A stretch of 64,000 nt of DNA, taken from NCBI RefSeq assembly GCF_001305965.1, contig NZ_JXQC01000003.1, positions 1,436,905 to 1,500,904 of the forward strand. The letters are read 5' to 3'. Below the pieces are notes generated by a model. That model ran no database searches and had not been told where the DNA came from. It saw only the letters and a list, made by a program, of their open reading frames with translations. Below, one piece after another: positions 45,554-56,087 of this stretch; the first letter of the stretch is position 1, and each line of letters begins with the position of its first letter. The position numbers and the translations under genes were made by a program. The DNA is from Erythrobacter sp. SG61-1L. GTDB lineage: Bacteria > Pseudomonadota > Alphaproteobacteria > Sphingomonadales > Sphingomonadaceae.

Positions 45554-46042
45554 TTATTCGGAAGCTTCGGCCGCAGGAGCGGCTGCAGCGAGCAGTTCCA
45601 CCGAACCGCCGGCCTTTTCCACGGCTGCCACAGCGCCCTTGCTGGCACCGGCAACCTTGAAGGAAACCTTGGCCGAAAGTTCGCCCTTGCCGAGCAGACG
45701 CACGCCATCCTTGCCACCGCGGGCAAGGCCTGCAGCCTGCAGCGCAGCGTGATCGACAGTGCCCTTGATGTCGAGCTTGCCGGCATCGATGAACTTCTGG
45801 ATCATGCCGATGTTCACTTCGGCATAGTCCTTGCCGAAGGGATTGTTGAAGCCGCGCTTCGGGATGCGCATGTGAAGCGGCATCTGGCCGCCTTCGAATC
45901 CGGCGATCGAAACACCGGAGCGTGCCTTGGCACCCTTCTGGCCGCGACCGCCAGTCTTGCCCTTGCCGGAGCCGATACCACGGCCGATACGCATACGACC
46001 CTTGCGGGCGCCAGCATTGTCACGGATTTCGTTCAGTTTCAT
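45554..46042 (-). CDS. rplO: 50S ribosomal protein L15
   Basis: The 162-residue L15 starts [20 protein letters not shown] and has [18 protein letters not shown], the Gly/Lys/Arg-rich extension that enters the 23S core. I chose this ATG over a GTG three codons upstream by homology to other L15 starts. It is separated from its usual neighbour rpmD by a terminator and an acyltransferase gene. Confidence 0.97.
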   Translation of the reverse strand: MKLNEIRDNAGARKGRMRIGRGIGSGKGKTGGRGQKGAKARSGVSIAGFEGGQMPLHMRIPKRGFNNPFGKDYAEVNIGMIQKFIDAGKLDIKGTVDHAALQAAGLARGGKDGVRLLGKGELSAKVSFKVAGASKGAVAAVEKAGGSVELLAAAAPAAEASE

Positions 46043-46112
46043 TGTATGCACTCGCTTTCGCTTTGTTCGCGCTAAAGGAAAGGCGGGCCCTTAGGGGAAA
46101 GGGCACGGCTTG

Positions 46113-47264
46113 TCACCCCCCTTTGGCAGCATCTCTCGCCGCGTGGCGCGAACCGCCTAGCCGTTCGCGCAGGAAGTCCCGCATGGGCCGCTCGAACCAG
46201 ACGTAGCTGATGCGCGCCATCGCGACCGCCAGCACGAAGAACAGCACCAGGAACCACCCATTCTGCGCGATCTCCTGCGTCTTGATGGCTGGCATCAGCA
46301 CCAGCATCATCGCCAGCTGGATGGGAAAGTGCCACAGATAAACGCCATAGGTGTTCTCCCCCAGCCACTCGCAGCCGCGATCGAGCCAGGCGGGCGCCCT
46401 GTTCTGCCATTGCGCCAGCAGGAGGAACAGCGCGCCGAACATGCCGGTAAGGCCAAAGGCGCGCCAGCCCCAGACGCCCCATTGAAGCGTGACCGCCAGG
46501 CCCGCAGCGAAAAGTAAAGTGCCAAGTACGGGCAGGAACCACCCCTGCCCCATTCGCCCTTCACGCAGGACGCTGAGCGTGCAGCCGGCAAAGAAATAGG
46601 AACCGCAGGAAAAGACGCCAGAATGCGCCCCCCATTTGTGGTCCGCCCAGGCGAAGCCCAGCGCCATGCCGATCGTGAAGAAGGCCCCGAAACGCCGGGC
46701 GAATCCGCGCGTGAGCCAAAACACCGCATAAATCGCAATCTCGACCGAGACCGACCAGACCGGCCCGTTGAACGAAAGGCCGGTGCGAATCCAGTCCGAA
46801 GCCATGAAGAGCTGGGCAACGAAATGCTGCCAGTCGAACTTGCCGTAGATCGGCGTATAGCCAAGCCGGTGCAGCGCAACGAATTGCAGCACCGTCACCA
46901 CCAGCAGGGTCAGCAGATGAAGCGGATAGAGCCGGGCAATGCGGTTCACCACGAAACTGCGAGTTCCGACGCGATGCCCGTAATAGACATGTGCGAAGAC
47001 GAAGCCGGAGATCAACCAGAAGACCTGAACCGCGAAATAGCCCCATTCATAGGCTGGCCAGAGCACTTCGCGTGCCGGAAACAGGTCGAGATAACCGGGC
47101 ACCTTGCGGCGGTCGGAACCTGACATGAAAAAATGCACGTAATGATAGAACAGCACCGAAAGCGCAGCGATCCCGCGCACGCCATCGACGAGCGAAAGAT
47201 AGGGCCGGTTTGCAGCCGCCCTTTCCATCCTGGCCGTACCCTGTGCTGCGCCTCTGCCGTCCAT
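46113..47264 (-). CDS. Acyltransferase 3 family membrane protein in the spc operon
   Basis: The 383-residue protein has about ten membrane segments and the acyltransferase-3 marks: LSLVDGVRGIAALSVLFYHY with the catalytic-type His at the start, NRIARLYPLHLL, and a WSVSVEIAIY segment. Such enzymes transfer acetyl or other acyl groups to surface sugars, lipids or antibiotics. GAGGG lies about six bases before the ATG chosen. It stands between rpmD and rplO, where other bacteria have no gene, just behind a strong terminator. The substrate cannot be told from context. Confidence 0.93.
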   Translation of the reverse strand: MDGRGAAQGTARMERAAANRPYLSLVDGVRGIAALSVLFYHYVHFFMSGSDRRKVPGYLDLFPAREVLWPAYEWGYFAVQVFWLISGFVFAHVYYGHRVGTRSFVVNRIARLYPLHLLTLLVVTVLQFVALHRLGYTPIYGKFDWQHFVAQLFMASDWIRTGLSFNGPVWSVSVEIAIYAVFWLTRGFARRFGAFFTIGMALGFAWADHKWGAHSGVFSCGSYFFAGCTLSVLREGRMGQGWFLPVLGTLLFAAGLAVTLQWGVWGWRAFGLTGMFGALFLLLAQWQNRAPAWLDRGCEWLGENTYGVYLWHFPIQLAMMLVLMPAIKTQEIAQNGWFLVLFFVLAVAMARISYVWFERPMRDFLRERLGGSRHAARDAAKGG

Positions 47265-47319
47265 TTCGTGCCCTCGCCCCGAATGAAATCCCTAAGTCCG
47301 CAAATTTCCGGCAATTACG

Positions 47320-47348
47320 AAAAACCCCGGCACGCAGGCCGGGGTTTT
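47320..47348 (-). terminator. Rho-independent terminator after rpmD
   Basis: AAAACCCCGGC and GCCGGGGTTTT (47321-47331 and 47338-47348) form an 11-pair stem with a six-base loop. On the minus strand it is followed by a run of T and CG. It lies 25 bases after the rpmD stop and would cut the spc operon in two ahead of the acyltransferase gene. Confidence 0.92.
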
Positions 47349-47373
47349 CCTTGTCCGTATCGGTAGGGAGAGG

Positions 47374-47550
47374 TCAGCCGACCACTTCCACCATATGGGG
47401 CAGCTTGGCGATTGCGCCGCGCACTTCCGGGGTGTCTTCCACCTCGACCACGCGGTGCATCTTGCCCAGGCCCAGACCGATGAGGATCTTCTTCTGGCTT
47501 TCGGGCCGGCGGATCGGCGAACCGATCTGCTTGATCTTGATCTTTGCCAT
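47374..47550 (-). CDS. rpmD: 50S ribosomal protein L30
   Basis: Translation of this short frame gives 58 residues: [20 protein letters not shown] at the start and then [20 protein letters not shown], ending MVEVVG. This is L30 in its normal bacterial length. It follows rpsE by six bases and is itself followed at once by a terminator. Confidence 0.96.
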   Translation of the reverse strand: MAKIKIKQIGSPIRRPESQKKILIGLGLGKMHRVVEVEDTPEVRGAIAKLPHMVEVVG

Positions 47551-47556
47551 CGGTGA

Positions 47557-48297
47557 TTACTCCGTCAGGGCAGCGGCGTCGGCTTCAGCCTCCGCCTCGT
47601 TGGCGCCGCCACGGCCGAGCAGGTCAGCGACCTTCTTGCCGCGACGCTGCGCAACCGACTTCGGCGAAGTCTGGTTGGTCAGCGCATCAAACGTGGCGCG
47701 GATCATGTTGTAGGGGTTCGAAGTGCCGACCGACTTGGTCACCACGTCGTGAACGCCCAGGCTTTCGAACACGGCGCGCATCGGACCACCGGCGATGATG
47801 CCCGTACCCGCCGGGGCGGTACGCACGTTCACCTTGCCTGCACCGAAACGGCCCTTGCCGTCGTGATGCAGCGTGCGGCCTTCCTTCAGCGGCACGCGGA
47901 TCATCTTCTTCTTCGCCGAAGCGGTAGCCTTGGTGATGGCTTCCGGCACTTCGCGAGCCTTGCCGTGGCCGAAGCCCACGCGGCCCTTGCCGTCACCCAC
48001 CACGACCAGCGCAGCGAAACCGAAGCGCTTACCGCCCTTAACCGTCTTGGAGACGCGGTTGATGTGAACGAGCTTCTCGATCAGCTCTTCACCCGCTTCT
48101 TCCTCACCGCCACGGCCGCCACGGCGATCGTCACGGCGGCCACGGCCGCGTTCACCGCGCTCGCCACGGTCACCACCGCGGCCACGGCCACGGCCACCAC
48201 GGCCTTCACGGGTTTCCTCAGTGGTGGTTGCCACTGCGGCTTCGACAGCGCCGGTGGTTTCCGGGGTCTGTTCGTTGTTGTTCTCGTCAGCCATCAT
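47557..48297 (-). CDS. rpsE: 30S ribosomal protein S5 with RG-rich N-terminus
   Basis: S5 acts in decoding accuracy. The core from [20 protein letters not shown] onward, with [20 protein letters not shown], is normal. In front of it are about 70 extra residues: an acidic Glu/Thr-rich part and then an Arg/Gly/Asp-rich block ([20 protein letters not shown] and more), which makes the protein 246 residues against about 167 in E. coli. The start overlaps the rplR stop (TGATG). Confidence 0.97.
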   Translation of the reverse strand: MMADENNNEQTPETTGAVEAAVATTTEETREGRGGRGRGRGGDRGERGERGRGRRDDRRGGRGGEEEAGEELIEKLVHINRVSKTVKGGKRFGFAALVVVGDGKGRVGFGHGKAREVPEAITKATASAKKKMIRVPLKEGRTLHHDGKGRFGAGKVNVRTAPAGTGIIAGGPMRAVFESLGVHDVVTKSVGTSNPYNMIRATFDALTNQTSPKSVAQRRGKKVADLLGRGGANEAEAEADAAALTE

Positions 48298-48641
48298 CAG
48301 AACTCCAGCCCGCCTTCGCGCGCGGCGTCGGCCAGCGCCTTGACGCGGCCATGGAACAGGAAGCCGCCGCGATCGAACACGACGGTGGTCACGCCAGCCT
48401 TCATGGCGGCGGCGGCGATGTCCTTGCCCACCTGCGAAGCAGCATCGACATTTGCACCGCTGGACTTGATGCCCAAGGTGGACGCGGCAGCCACAGTGCG
48501 GCCTTCTGCGTCATCGATGATCTGCGCGTAGATGTGACGGCCGGTGCGGTGCACCGACAGACGCGGACGACCGCCCGCACGGCTCTTGAGCGCGGTGCGC
48601 ACACGGCGCCGGCGACGTTCGAAAAGGGAGAGCTTGGCCAT
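48297..48641 (-). CDS. rplR: 50S ribosomal protein L18
   Basis: The 114-residue L18 shows [20 protein letters not shown] and ends AREGGLEF; the middle [20 protein letters not shown] is diagnostic. It binds 5S rRNA. It starts one base after the rplF stop and overlaps rpsE by one base. Confidence 0.98.
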   Translation of the reverse strand: MAKLSLFERRRRRVRTALKSRAGGRPRLSVHRTGRHIYAQIIDDAEGRTVAAASTLGIKSSGANVDAASQVGKDIAAAAMKAGVTTVVFDRGGFLFHGRVKALADAAREGGLEF

Positions 48642-48642
48642 C

Positions 48643-49176
48643 TTACTTCTTCTTCCCTTCCTTGCGGAAGATGTACTCGCCGCGATACTTGATACCCTTG
48701 CCCTTGTAGGGTTCGGGCTTCCGCCAGCGGCGAACTTCGGCCGCGAACTGGCCGACCATCTGCTTGTCGATGCCGGTGATCTCGACCGTGGTCTGATCGG
48801 GCGTCTTCACTTCGAGGCCTGCCGGCACGTCGAGATCGACGTCGTGGCTGTAGCCGAGCTGAAGCTTGAGCTTCGCGCCCTGGGCCTGCGCACGATAACC
48901 CACACCGGTGATTTCCAGCACCTTGGTGTAACCTTCGGTCACGCCCGACACGAGATTGGCAACCAGCGTGCGCTGCATGCCCCAGAAGGAGCGTGCCCGC
49001 TTGCTGTCATTGGCCGGACGGATCGAAATCGTGCCGTCCTGCAGCTCGTAAGTGACATCGTCGGCAAGACCGAGCGTGAGCGTGCCCTTCGGGCCCTTCA
49101 CGGTAAGAATACCGTCGTTGATGTCGGCGGTGACGCCACTGGGGATCGTCACCGGCACTTTACCGATGCGGCTCAT
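48643..49176 (-). CDS. rplF: 50S ribosomal protein L6
   Basis: The 177-residue L6 starts [20 protein letters not shown] and has the C-terminal [20 protein letters not shown] signature. It lies near the factor-binding centre. Its ATG overlaps the rpsH stop by one base (TGATG). Confidence 0.98.
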   Translation of the reverse strand: MSRIGKVPVTIPSGVTADINDGILTVKGPKGTLTLGLADDVTYELQDGTISIRPANDSKRARSFWGMQRTLVANLVSGVTEGYTKVLEITGVGYRAQAQGAKLKLQLGYSHDVDLDVPAGLEVKTPDQTTVEITGIDKQMVGQFAAEVRRWRKPEPYKGKGIKYRGEYIFRKEGKKK

Positions 49177-49571
49177 CAGAACACCTCCGCCAGCACTTCG
49201 CCGCCGACGTTCTGGGCGCGGGCTTCGGCATCCGAAAGCACACCCTTGGGCGTCGAGACGATGGTGATGCCCAGGCCATTGCGGACATTCGGCAGTTCCT
49301 TGGAACCCGAATAGACCCGGCGGCCGGGCTTGGACACGCGAGCCACATACTTGATGGCAGGCTCGCCTTCGAAATACTTCAGTTCGATCCGCAGCTGCGG
49401 GTGCTTGCCCGTGGCGTCTTCCGAGAAACCACGGATATAGCCTTCGCGGCAGAGCACTTCGAGCACGTTGGCGCGAAGCTTGGAAGCCGGCGAGAGGACG
49501 GAATCCTTCTTCGCCTGCTGGCCGTTGCGGATGCGGGTGAGCATATCACCCAGGGGATCGGTCATAGCCAT
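49176..49571 (-). CDS. rpsH: 30S ribosomal protein S8
   Basis: The 131-residue S8 has [20 protein letters not shown] and [21 protein letters not shown]8 is an early 16S binder and, in E. coli, the translational repressor of the spc operon. A second ATG two codons downstream is possible. It follows rpsN by ten bases. Confidence 0.98.
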   Translation of the reverse strand: MAMTDPLGDMLTRIRNGQQAKKDSVLSPASKLRANVLEVLCREGYIRGFSEDATGKHPQLRIELKYFEGEPAIKYVARVSKPGRRVYSGSKELPNVRNGLGITIVSTPKGVLSDAEARAQNVGGEVLAEVF

Positions 49572-49581
49572 TTGCGGATCC

Positions 49582-49887
49582 TTACCAGCTCGACTTCGTC
49601 ACGCCCGGGATCAGGCCCTTGTTGGCCAGGTCCCGCAGCTCGACGCGGCACAGGCCGAACTTGCGATAATAGCCGCGCGGACGGCCGGTGGTGGCGCAGC
49701 GGTTGCGCACGCGGGTGGGATTCGCGTTGCGCGGGATTTCCGCCAGCTTCAGGCGAGCCATCAGGCGCTCGGTTTCATCGAGCGACTCATTGTCGGCAAT
49801 CGCCTTCAGCTTCGCGTACTTCGCCGCATACTTCTTCACGAGCTGCTTACGACGCTCGTTCTTGTTCACGGAACTCAGTTTCGCCAT
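49582..49887 (-). CDS. rpsN: 30S ribosomal protein S14
   Basis: The 101-residue protein is the zinc-free long form of S14: [20 protein letters not shown], then [20 protein letters not shown] without the CxxC pairs of the short form, ending GVTKSSW. It follows rplE by 26 bases. Confidence 0.98.
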   Translation of the reverse strand: MAKLSSVNKNERRKQLVKKYAAKYAKLKAIADNESLDETERLMARLKLAEIPRNANPTRVRNRCATTGRPRGYYRKFGLCRVELRDLANKGLIPGVTKSSW

Positions 49888-49913
49888 GGACTTAAGCTCT
49901 CTCTATCGGCGGC

Positions 49914-50492
49914 TCACGCCGCTTCCTTCTGTTCCTGCGAGGCAGGGAACGGGAAACCGAAAAGACGCAGAAGCTCGCGGGCTTCCTCGTCGGTCTTGGC
50001 AGTGGTGGTGACGATGATGTCCATACCACGCACCTTGTCGATCTTGTCGTAGCTGATCTCAGGGAAGATGATCTGCTCCTTCACGCCCATGGCGTAATTG
50101 CCACGGCCGTCGAAGCTCTTCGGGTTGAGACCACGGAAGTCGCGGATGCGGGGCATCGCGATCGTCACGAGGCGATCGAGGAATTCGTACATGCGTTCGC
50201 GGCGCAGGGTAACCTTGCAACCGATCGGCATGCCTTCGCGCAGCTTGAACTGTGCGATCGACTTCTTCGCCTTGGTGATCACGGGCTTCTGGCCGGCGAT
50301 CAGTTCCATTTCCTCGGCGGCCGTCTGGACCTTCTTCTTGTCCTGGCTGGCTTCGCCAACGCCCATGTTGAGCGTGATCTTTTCCAGCTTCGGAACTTCA
50401 AGGCGGTTCTTGTAACCGAACTTTTCGGTCATCGCCTTGACGATCTGGTCCTCATAGCTCTGCTTGAGGCGAGGGGTGTAATTGTCAGCCAC
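49914..50492 (-). CDS. rplE: 50S ribosomal protein L5
   Basis: The 192-residue L5 has [40 protein letters not shown] and the late [20 protein letters not shown]. It binds 5S rRNA in the central protuberance. The start codon is GTG and overlaps the rplX stop by eight bases. Confidence 0.98.
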   Translation of the reverse strand: MADNYTPRLKQSYEDQIVKAMTEKFGYKNRLEVPKLEKITLNMGVGEASQDKKKVQTAAEEMELIAGQKPVITKAKKSIAQFKLREGMPIGCKVTLRRERMYEFLDRLVTIAMPRIRDFRGLNPKSFDGRGNYAMGVKEQIIFPEISYDKIDKVRGMDIIVTTTAKTDEEARELLRLFGFPFPASQEQKEAA

Positions 50493-50805
50493 TGATGACC
50501 TCCCCGGACTTCACGGCCACACGGACCTTCTTGCCGTCACGCTCTTCAAAGCGGACGCGCGTTGCCTGGCCGGACTTGGGGTCTGCCAGAGCAACCTTGG
50601 AAACGGCGAGCGGCGCTTCGAAGCGGTCGATGCCGCCCTGCGGGTTCGCCTGCGACGCCTTGCGGTGACGGGCAGCGACATTAATGCCCTGCACCACGAC
50701 CTTGCCGTCCTGCGGAAGCACCTTCAGCACGGTGCCGGTGCGGCCCTTGTCCTTGCCCGAACGGACAACGACGGTGTCGCCCTTCTTGATCTTCGCGGCA
50801 GACAT
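50485..50805 (-). CDS. rplX: 50S ribosomal protein L24
   Basis: The 106-residue L24 contains [20 protein letters not shown] and [20 protein letters not shown]. It is an assembly initiator at the tunnel exit. The ATG overlaps the rplN stop (TAATG). Confidence 0.98.
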   Translation of the reverse strand: MSAAKIKKGDTVVVRSGKDKGRTGTVLKVLPQDGKVVVQGINVAARHRKASQANPQGGIDRFEAPLAVSKVALADPKSGQATRVRFEERDGKKVRVAVKSGEVISG

Positions 50806-51173
50806 TACAGCACCTCCGGCGCGAGCGAGATGATCTTCATGAAGCCCTTGCCGCGCAGTTCGCGCACCACGGGGCCGAAGATACGAGTGCCGATGGGCTC
50901 CTCGTTCTTGTTCACGAGAACGGCCGCATTCGTGTCGAAGCGGATCACGCTGCCGTCGGGACGACGAACGTCCTTCTTGGTGCGCACGATAACGGCGCGG
51001 TGAACGTCACCCTTCTTCACGCGGGCACGCGGCTGCGCCTCCTTGATGGAGACGACGATCACGTCGCCAACGCCAGCGGTACGGCGCTTGGAGCCGCCCA
51101 GCACCTTGATGCACTGGACGCGCTTCGCGCCGCTGTTATCCGCGACGTCGAGGTTGGATTGCATCTGGATCAT
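50805..51173 (-). CDS. rplN: 50S ribosomal protein L14
   Basis: The 122-residue L14 starts [20 protein letters not shown] and has [20 protein letters not shown]. It forms an intersubunit bridge. It opens the spc group, 61 bases after rpsQ. Confidence 0.98.
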   Translation of the reverse strand: MIQMQSNLDVADNSGAKRVQCIKVLGGSKRRTAGVGDVIVVSIKEAQPRARVKKGDVHRAVIVRTKKDVRRPDGSVIRFDTNAAVLVNKNEEPIGTRIFGPVVRELRGKGFMKIISLAPEVL

Positions 51174-51234
51174 CGATCCGGTTCCTTCTCAATCGGCTTG
51201 CCGGAACAAGTCCGGCAGTTCCAAAATCTTCAGC

Positions 51235-51516
51235 TTACGCTTCGGCTTCGAGATTGGCCTCGAGGGCCGTACCCTTGCCGGCCGTCACCCGGTCGAGGAC
51301 CTTCCAGCTCTTGGTCTTCGAAATCGGGCGGGTCTCTTCGATCCGGACGGTTTCGCCAACCTTGAACGAATTGTCTTCGTCGTGGGCGTGGTACTTCTTC
51401 GAGCGGCGGATGATCTTCCCGTACAGCGGGTGCTTCACCTTACGCTCGACCTTGACCGTGACGGTCTTGTCGGTCTTGTCGGAGACGACGGTCCCGATCA
51501 GGATACGCTTCGGCAT
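51235..51516 (-). CDS. rpsQ: 30S ribosomal protein S17
   Basis: The 93-residue S17 has [20 protein letters not shown] and [20 protein letters not shown]. The C-terminal tail is slightly extended ([10 protein letters not shown]). It follows rpmC by eleven bases at the end of the S10 group. Confidence 0.98.
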   Translation of the reverse strand: MPKRILIGTVVSDKTDKTVTVKVERKVKHPLYGKIIRRSKKYHAHDEDNSFKVGETVRIEETRPISKTKSWKVLDRVTAGKGTALEANLEAEA

Positions 51517-51527
51517 CGTCTAACTCC

Positions 51528-51731
51528 TCAGGCCTTGGCGGCCGCAGCGCGTTCGCTCTGCAGCGTCTTGATGCGCGCGATATCGCGGCGGACTTCCTTA
51601 ACCCGAGCAGGACGCTCGAGCTGGTTGGTCGCGGCCTGGAAGCGCAGGTTGAACTGCTCGCGCTTGAGGTCGACGAGGTCAGCGGTCAGCTGGTCGTCGG
51701 TCTTGGTGCGGAGATCTTCGATCTTGCTCAT
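51528..51731 (-). CDS. rpmC: 50S ribosomal protein L29
   Basis: The 67-residue L29 contains [20 protein letters not shown] and [17 protein letters not shown], the two-helix hairpin that docks at the tunnel exit. It begins three bases after the rplP stop. Confidence 0.98.
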   Translation of the reverse strand: MSKIEDLRTKTDDQLTADLVDLKREQFNLRFQAATNQLERPARVKEVRRDIARIKTLQSERAAAAKA

Positions 51732-51734
51732 CGT

Positions 51735-52166
51735 TTAGCCCTCCAGGTGCGAGGTGTCGCCGAGACGGGCAACGACCTTGGTCTTGATCGGCAGCTTCAT
51801 TGCAGCGCGGCTGAAAGCCTCTGCAGCGAGCGGACCGGCGACGCCGTCCAGTTCGAACAGGATGCGGCCCGGCTTGACGCGAGCAGCCCAATATTCGACC
51901 GAACCCTTGCCCTTACCCTGACGGACTTCGGCAGGCTTCTTCGAAACCGGCACGTCCGGGAAGACGCGGATCCAGAGACGGCCCTGGCGCTTGATGTGAC
52001 GCGTGATCGCGCGGCGAGCCGCTTCGATCTGCCGGGCGGTGATCCGCTCCGGCTCGAGGGCCTTGAGGCCGTAAGAGCCGAAATTGAGGCTCGAACCACC
52101 CTTGGCATCACCCTTGATGCGGCCCTTGAACGCCTTGCGGAACTTGGTTTTCTTCGGTTGCAGCAT
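51735..52166 (-). CDS. rplP: 50S ribosomal protein L16
   Basis: The 143-residue L16 begins [20 protein letters not shown] and has [20 protein letters not shown] and [20 protein letters not shown]. It lies at the A-site. It follows rpsC by 20 bases. Confidence 0.98.
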   Translation of the reverse strand: MLQPKKTKFRKAFKGRIKGDAKGGSSLNFGSYGLKALEPERITARQIEAARRAITRHIKRQGRLWIRVFPDVPVSKKPAEVRQGKGKGSVEYWAARVKPGRILFELDGVAGPLAAEAFSRAAMKLPIKTKVVARLGDTSHLEG

Positions 52167-52186
52167 TGTCTCTACTCAGCTCCCGA

Positions 52187-52882
52187 TCAGCGCGCCGGAC
52201 GGACGCCGGAGGTTTGAGCCTCCATCATCAGCCGGTCCTGCGCCATCGGATCGTGGGCGAAGATCTCACCCTTGAAGATCCAGCACTTGATGCCGATGAT
52301 GCCATAGGCGGTCAGCGCCTCGGCTTCGGCATAATCGACGTTGGCACGCAGTGTGTGAAGCGGCACGCGACCTTCGCGATACTGCTCGACACGGGCGATT
52401 TCGGCACCGCCGAGACGGCCGCCGCACATCACCTTGATACCGTCTGCACCGAGACGCATGGCGGACTGCATGGCGCGCTTCATCGCACGGCGGAAAGCCA
52501 CGCGGCGAACGAGCTGGTCGGCAATGCCCTGGGCGACGAGCTTAGCGTCGATTTCCGGCTTGCGGATTTCGACGATGTTCAGCTTCACTTCGCTCTGGGT
52601 CATCTTCGAAAGCTGCGCACGCAGCTTCTCGATGTCGGCGCCCTTCTTGCCGATGATCACGCCGGGGCGCGCAGCATAGATGCTGACGCGGCACAGCTTG
52701 GCCGGACGCTCGATCACGATCTTGGAGATCGCAGCCTGCGGCACGGTTTCGATCACGAACTTGCGGATCTTGATGTCTTCCTCGAGCAGCTTCGCATAGT
52801 CACGCCCTTCGGCGTACCAGCGGCTGTCCCAGGTGCGGTTGATCTGCAGGCGCAGGCCAATCGGGTTTGATTTATGACCCAT
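52187..52882 (-). CDS. rpsC: 30S ribosomal protein S3
   Basis: The 231-residue S3 starts [20 protein letters not shown], has the KH-domain loop [17 protein letters not shown] and the C-terminal [20 protein letters not shown]. It forms part of the mRNA entry site. It lies two bases after the rplV stop. Confidence 0.98.
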   Translation of the reverse strand: MGHKSNPIGLRLQINRTWDSRWYAEGRDYAKLLEEDIKIRKFVIETVPQAAISKIVIERPAKLCRVSIYAARPGVIIGKKGADIEKLRAQLSKMTQSEVKLNIVEIRKPEIDAKLVAQGIADQLVRRVAFRRAMKRAMQSAMRLGADGIKVMCGGRLGGAEIARVEQYREGRVPLHTLRANVDYAEAEALTAYGIIGIKCWIFKGEIFAHDPMAQDRLMMEAQTSGVRPAR

Positions 52883-52884
52883 GA

Positions 52885-53262
52885 TCAGGCCTCCTCGACT
52901 TCGCGGACGACGATACGCAGCCGGCTGAACGGCTTCAGGATGCGCGTGGACTTGCCACGGCCGCGCGTATGGAACCGCTTCATGGTGACCGACTTGCCCA
53001 CGCTCGCTTCGGCGACGATCAAGGCGTCGACGTCGAGATTGTGGTTGTTTTCGGCGTTGGCGATCGCCGAGGCGAGCACCTTCTTCGCGTCCTGCGCCAT
53101 CGCCCGCTTGGAGAAGGTCAGGATGTTGAGGGCTTCTTCAGCCTTCTTGCCGCGGATCAGACCGGCGACCAGGTTGAGCTTCTGGGCGGAACCACGAATG
53201 GTGGTGCCGACCGACAGCGCTTCCTTTTCACCTACGCGACGGGGAGCTTTCTGCTTGCTCAT
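52885..53262 (-). CDS. rplV: 50S ribosomal protein L22
   Basis: The 125-residue L22 has [20 protein letters not shown] and the tunnel-loop signature [20 protein letters not shown]. It lines the exit tunnel. Its ATG overlaps the rpsS stop by one base. Confidence 0.98.
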   Translation of the reverse strand: MSKQKAPRRVGEKEALSVGTTIRGSAQKLNLVAGLIRGKKAEEALNILTFSKRAMAQDAKKVLASAIANAENNHNLDVDALIVAEASVGKSVTMKRFHTRGRGKSTRILKPFSRLRIVVREVEEA

Positions 53263-53540
53263 CAGCGCTTACCCTTCTTGTCGGCGGCGTGGCCGGGGAA
53301 GTTGCGCGTGGGCGCAAATTCACCGAGCTTGTGGCCGACCATTTCCTCGTTGACCGAGACGGGGATGAACTTCTGGCCGTTATAGACGTTGAACGTCAGG
53401 CCAACGAACTGCGGCAAAATCGTCGAACGACGCGACCAGGTCTTGATCGCACCAGCGCGGGTGCCCTGCTCCTGCGCGTCTTCTGCCTTCTTCAGCAGAT
53501 GCAGGTCGACGAACGGGCCTTTCCAGACGGAACGAGCCAT
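53262..53540 (-). CDS. rpsS: 30S ribosomal protein S19
   Basis: The 92-residue S19 starts [20 protein letters not shown] and has [20 protein letters not shown]. It is in the subunit head next to S13. It follows rplB by five bases. Confidence 0.98.
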   Translation of the reverse strand: MARSVWKGPFVDLHLLKKAEDAQEQGTRAGAIKTWSRRSTILPQFVGLTFNVYNGQKFIPVSVNEEMVGHKLGEFAPTRNFPGHAADKKGKR

Positions 53541-53545
53541 GGGGC

Positions 53546-54382
53546 TTACCTCTTCTTCTTCGCGTGACGCGAACGGATGATCATCTTGTCGGTCGACTTG
53601 TTATGCCGCGTGCGGGCACCCTTGGTGGGCTTGCCCCACGGAGTGACCGGATGACGGCCGCCCGAGGTCCGGCCTTCACCACCACCATGCGGGTGATCGA
53701 CCGGGTTCTTCGCGACACCGCGGGTAAGCGGCTTCACGCCCATCCAACGACGACGACCAGCCTTGGCAAGCGTCTGGTTCGAGTTGTCCGGGTTGGACAC
53801 CGCACCGACCGTACCCATGCAATCGCCACGCAGGTAACGCTGTTCGCCCGAATTCAGGCGGACAATCACGAGACCGCGGTCACGACCGACCAGCTGCACA
53901 TAGGTGCCTGCCGAACGGGCGATCTGACCACCCTTGCCCGGCTTCATCTCCACGTTGTGGCAGATGGTACCGACCGGCATCTGGCTGAGCAGCATGGCGT
54001 TGCCCGGCTTCACGTCGGTCTTTTCACCGGCGATCACCTGGTCGCCCACGGCAACACGCTGCGGCGCGAGGATATAGGCGAGTTCGCCGTCCTCGTACTT
54101 GAGCAGCGCGATGAACGCGGTGCGGTTGGGATCGTATTCGATCCGTTCAACGGTTGCAGCAACGTCCCACTTGCGACGCTTGAAGTCGACGAAGCGATAC
54201 TTCTGCTTGTGACCGCCACCAATGCCGCGCGAAGTCACGTGGCCCTTGTTGTTGCGGCCACCCGTCTTGCTCTTGCCCTCGGTGAGGGACTTGACCGGCT
54301 TGCCCTTGTAGAGGCCCGAGCGGTCCACCAGCACGAGGCCGCGACGCGCGGGGCTGGTCGGCTTGTAATTCTTGAGTGCCAT
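53546..54382 (-). CDS. rplB: 50S ribosomal protein L2
   Basis: The 278-residue L2 has [20 protein letters not shown] near the N-terminus and the invariant [20 protein letters not shown] near the end, including the His needed for peptidyl transfer. It is one of the core 23S binders. It follows rplW by twelve bases. Confidence 0.99.
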   Translation of the reverse strand: MALKNYKPTSPARRGLVLVDRSGLYKGKPVKSLTEGKSKTGGRNNKGHVTSRGIGGGHKQKYRFVDFKRRKWDVAATVERIEYDPNRTAFIALLKYEDGELAYILAPQRVAVGDQVIAGEKTDVKPGNAMLLSQMPVGTICHNVEMKPGKGGQIARSAGTYVQLVGRDRGLVIVRLNSGEQRYLRGDCMGTVGAVSNPDNSNQTLAKAGRRRWMGVKPLTRGVAKNPVDHPHGGGEGRTSGGRHPVTPWGKPTKGARTRHNKSTDKMIIRSRHAKKKR

Positions 54383-54394
54383 TGTCTTCTAGCC

Positions 54395-54706
54395 TCAGAT
54401 ACCGCTGGTGACGTCGATGGGGTCCTGGCCGGCAGCCAGGGTCACGATCGCCTTCTTCACGTCGGTGCGCTTGTAGGCTTTGCCCTTCCAGCGCTTCGTC
54501 TTGCCCTTCTGGACAATCGTATTCACTGCCTTCACCTTGGTGTCGAACAGAGCCTCAACCGCTTCCTTGATCTGCGGCTTGGTGGCGCTGCCGGCGACCT
54601 TGAAGACGACTGCGTTGTTTTCAGACAGCAGCGTCGACTTCTCGGTGATGTGCGGCGAAAGGATCACGTCATAGTGACGCACATCCACGTCCTGCTTCTT
54701 AGCCAT
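54395..54706 (-). CDS. rplW: 50S ribosomal protein L23
   Basis: The 103-residue L23 has [20 protein letters not shown] and [20 protein letters not shown]. It is the docking point of trigger factor and SRP at the tunnel exit. It overlaps the 3' end of rplD by eight bases. Confidence 0.98.
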   Translation of the reverse strand: MAKKQDVDVRHYDVILSPHITEKSTLLSENNAVVFKVAGSATKPQIKEAVEALFDTKVKAVNTIVQKGKTKRWKGKAYKRTDVKKAIVTLAAGQDPIDVTSGI

Positions 54707-55325
54707 TGAAACGCGCCTCCAGCTTTTCGACAGCGGCGCGCGTCAGCACCAGCGTGTCATGCTTCAGGATGTCATAGACATTGGCGCCGATGGCGGGGAG
54801 GACGTTGATGTCCTTCAGGTTGCCGGCGGCACGCGCGAAGTTGTCGTTCACGCTTTCACCGTCGATCACCAGCACCTTCTTGCCCCAGCCCGCCTTGGCG
54901 AGCTGACCGGCCAGAGCCTTGGTCTTGGCATCGGTCAGTTCAAGGCTGTCAACGACGACGAGGCCGTTCTTCGCCTTGGCCGAGAGAGCCATGCGCAGAC
55001 CCAGAGCACGGATCTTCTTGTTGAGCGAGATGTCGAATTCACGACGGCGGGCACCATGTGCCTTACCACCGCCAATGAACACCGGCGCCTTGCGGTCGCC
55101 GTGACGGGCCGTACCGCCACCCTTCTGGCGGCCGAACTTCTTGCCGGTACGGGCAACGTCCGAACGCTCACGGGTCGCACGGGCAATGCCGCGGCGATTT
55201 TCGAGTTGCCAGGTGACAACGCGGTGCAGGATGTCGGCGCGCGGTTCAAGACCGAACACGGCATCGTTCAGTTCAATGTCGCCCTTGGCGACCGAACCGT
55301 CGAGGTTGGAAAGCTTCACCTTCAC
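54699..55325 (-). CDS. rplD: 50S ribosomal protein L4
   Basis: The 208-residue L4 has the tunnel loop [20 protein letters not shown] and a C-terminal half with [20 protein letters not shown]. In gammaproteobacteria L4 represses the S10 operon; such control here is unproven. The start codon is GTG, three bases after the rplC stop. Confidence 0.98.
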   Translation of the reverse strand: MKVKLSNLDGSVAKGDIELNDAVFGLEPRADILHRVVTWQLENRRGIARATRERSDVARTGKKFGRQKGGGTARHGDRKAPVFIGGGKAHGARRREFDISLNKKIRALGLRMALSAKAKNGLVVVDSLELTDAKTKALAGQLAKAGWGKKVLVIDGESVNDNFARAAGNLKDINVLPAIGANVYDILKHDTLVLTRAAVEKLEARFNG

Positions 55326-55328
55326 GAC

Positions 55329-56087
55329 TTAGCCCTCCTGGCCTTCGGCCGCTTCGACAGCCACGACTTCTTCAGCCGGGGTGTCGGCAGGCGCCGCGTC
55401 ATTGCTGTTGGCCGCGCTCTTCAGCCCGGCGGGATAGGGAGCCTCGGCGTGACGCGAAACCTTCACGGAGTCGCGAACGAGGAGCCATGCGTTCTTCGAA
55501 CCAGGGACCGAACCCTTCACGAAGATCAGGCCGCGTTCGTCATCGGTGCGGACGATCTCGAGGTTCTGCTGGGTGCGCTGACGGTCGCCCATGTGGCCGG
55601 CCATCTTCTTGCCCTTGAACACGCGACCCGGATCCTGACGGTTACCGGTCGAACCGTGCGCACGGTGGCTGATCGAAACACCGTGGGTGGCGCGCATACC
55701 GCCGAAACCCCAGCGCTTCATCGCACCGGCAAAGCCCTTGCCCTGCGTGTGGCCGGTGATGTCGACCAGCTGGCCCGGCACGAAGTGCGAGGCAGCGATC
55801 GTGGAACCGACTTCCAGCACCGCATCTTCAGCGACGCGGAATTCGGCGACCTTCATCTTGAGCGACACTTCGGCCTTGGCGAAATGTTCACGCTGCGGCT
55901 TGGCAACGTTCTTCTGCTTGGCTTCACCCGAACCGACCTGGAGCGCGGTGTAACCATCGTTCTCCTGGGTACGGACCGAAACCACCTGGCAGTCTTCCAG
56001 GGCAAGAACGGTCACGGGAACGTGACGTCCATCCTCCTGGAACAGGCGGGTCATCCCGACTTTCTTAGCGATCACGCCTGTGCGCAT
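55329..56087 (-). CDS. rplC: 50S ribosomal protein L3
   Basis: The 252-residue L3 starts [20 protein letters not shown] and has [20 protein letters not shown] with the Gln that is methylated in many bacteria further on ([20 protein letters not shown]). The C-terminus carries an acidic Ala/Glu-rich tail of about 35 residues that E. coli L3 lacks. GAGGAG lies six bases before this ATG; a longer frame into the leader was rejected. The 256-base stretch upstream is full of hairpins. Confidence 0.97.
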   Translation of the reverse strand: MRTGVIAKKVGMTRLFQEDGRHVPVTVLALEDCQVVSVRTQENDGYTALQVGSGEAKQKNVAKPQREHFAKAEVSLKMKVAEFRVAEDAVLEVGSTIAASHFVPGQLVDITGHTQGKGFAGAMKRWGFGGMRATHGVSISHRAHGSTGNRQDPGRVFKGKKMAGHMGDRQRTQQNLEIVRTDDERGLIFVKGSVPGSKNAWLLVRDSVKVSRHAEAPYPAGLKSAANSNDAAPADTPAEEVVAVEAAEGQEG

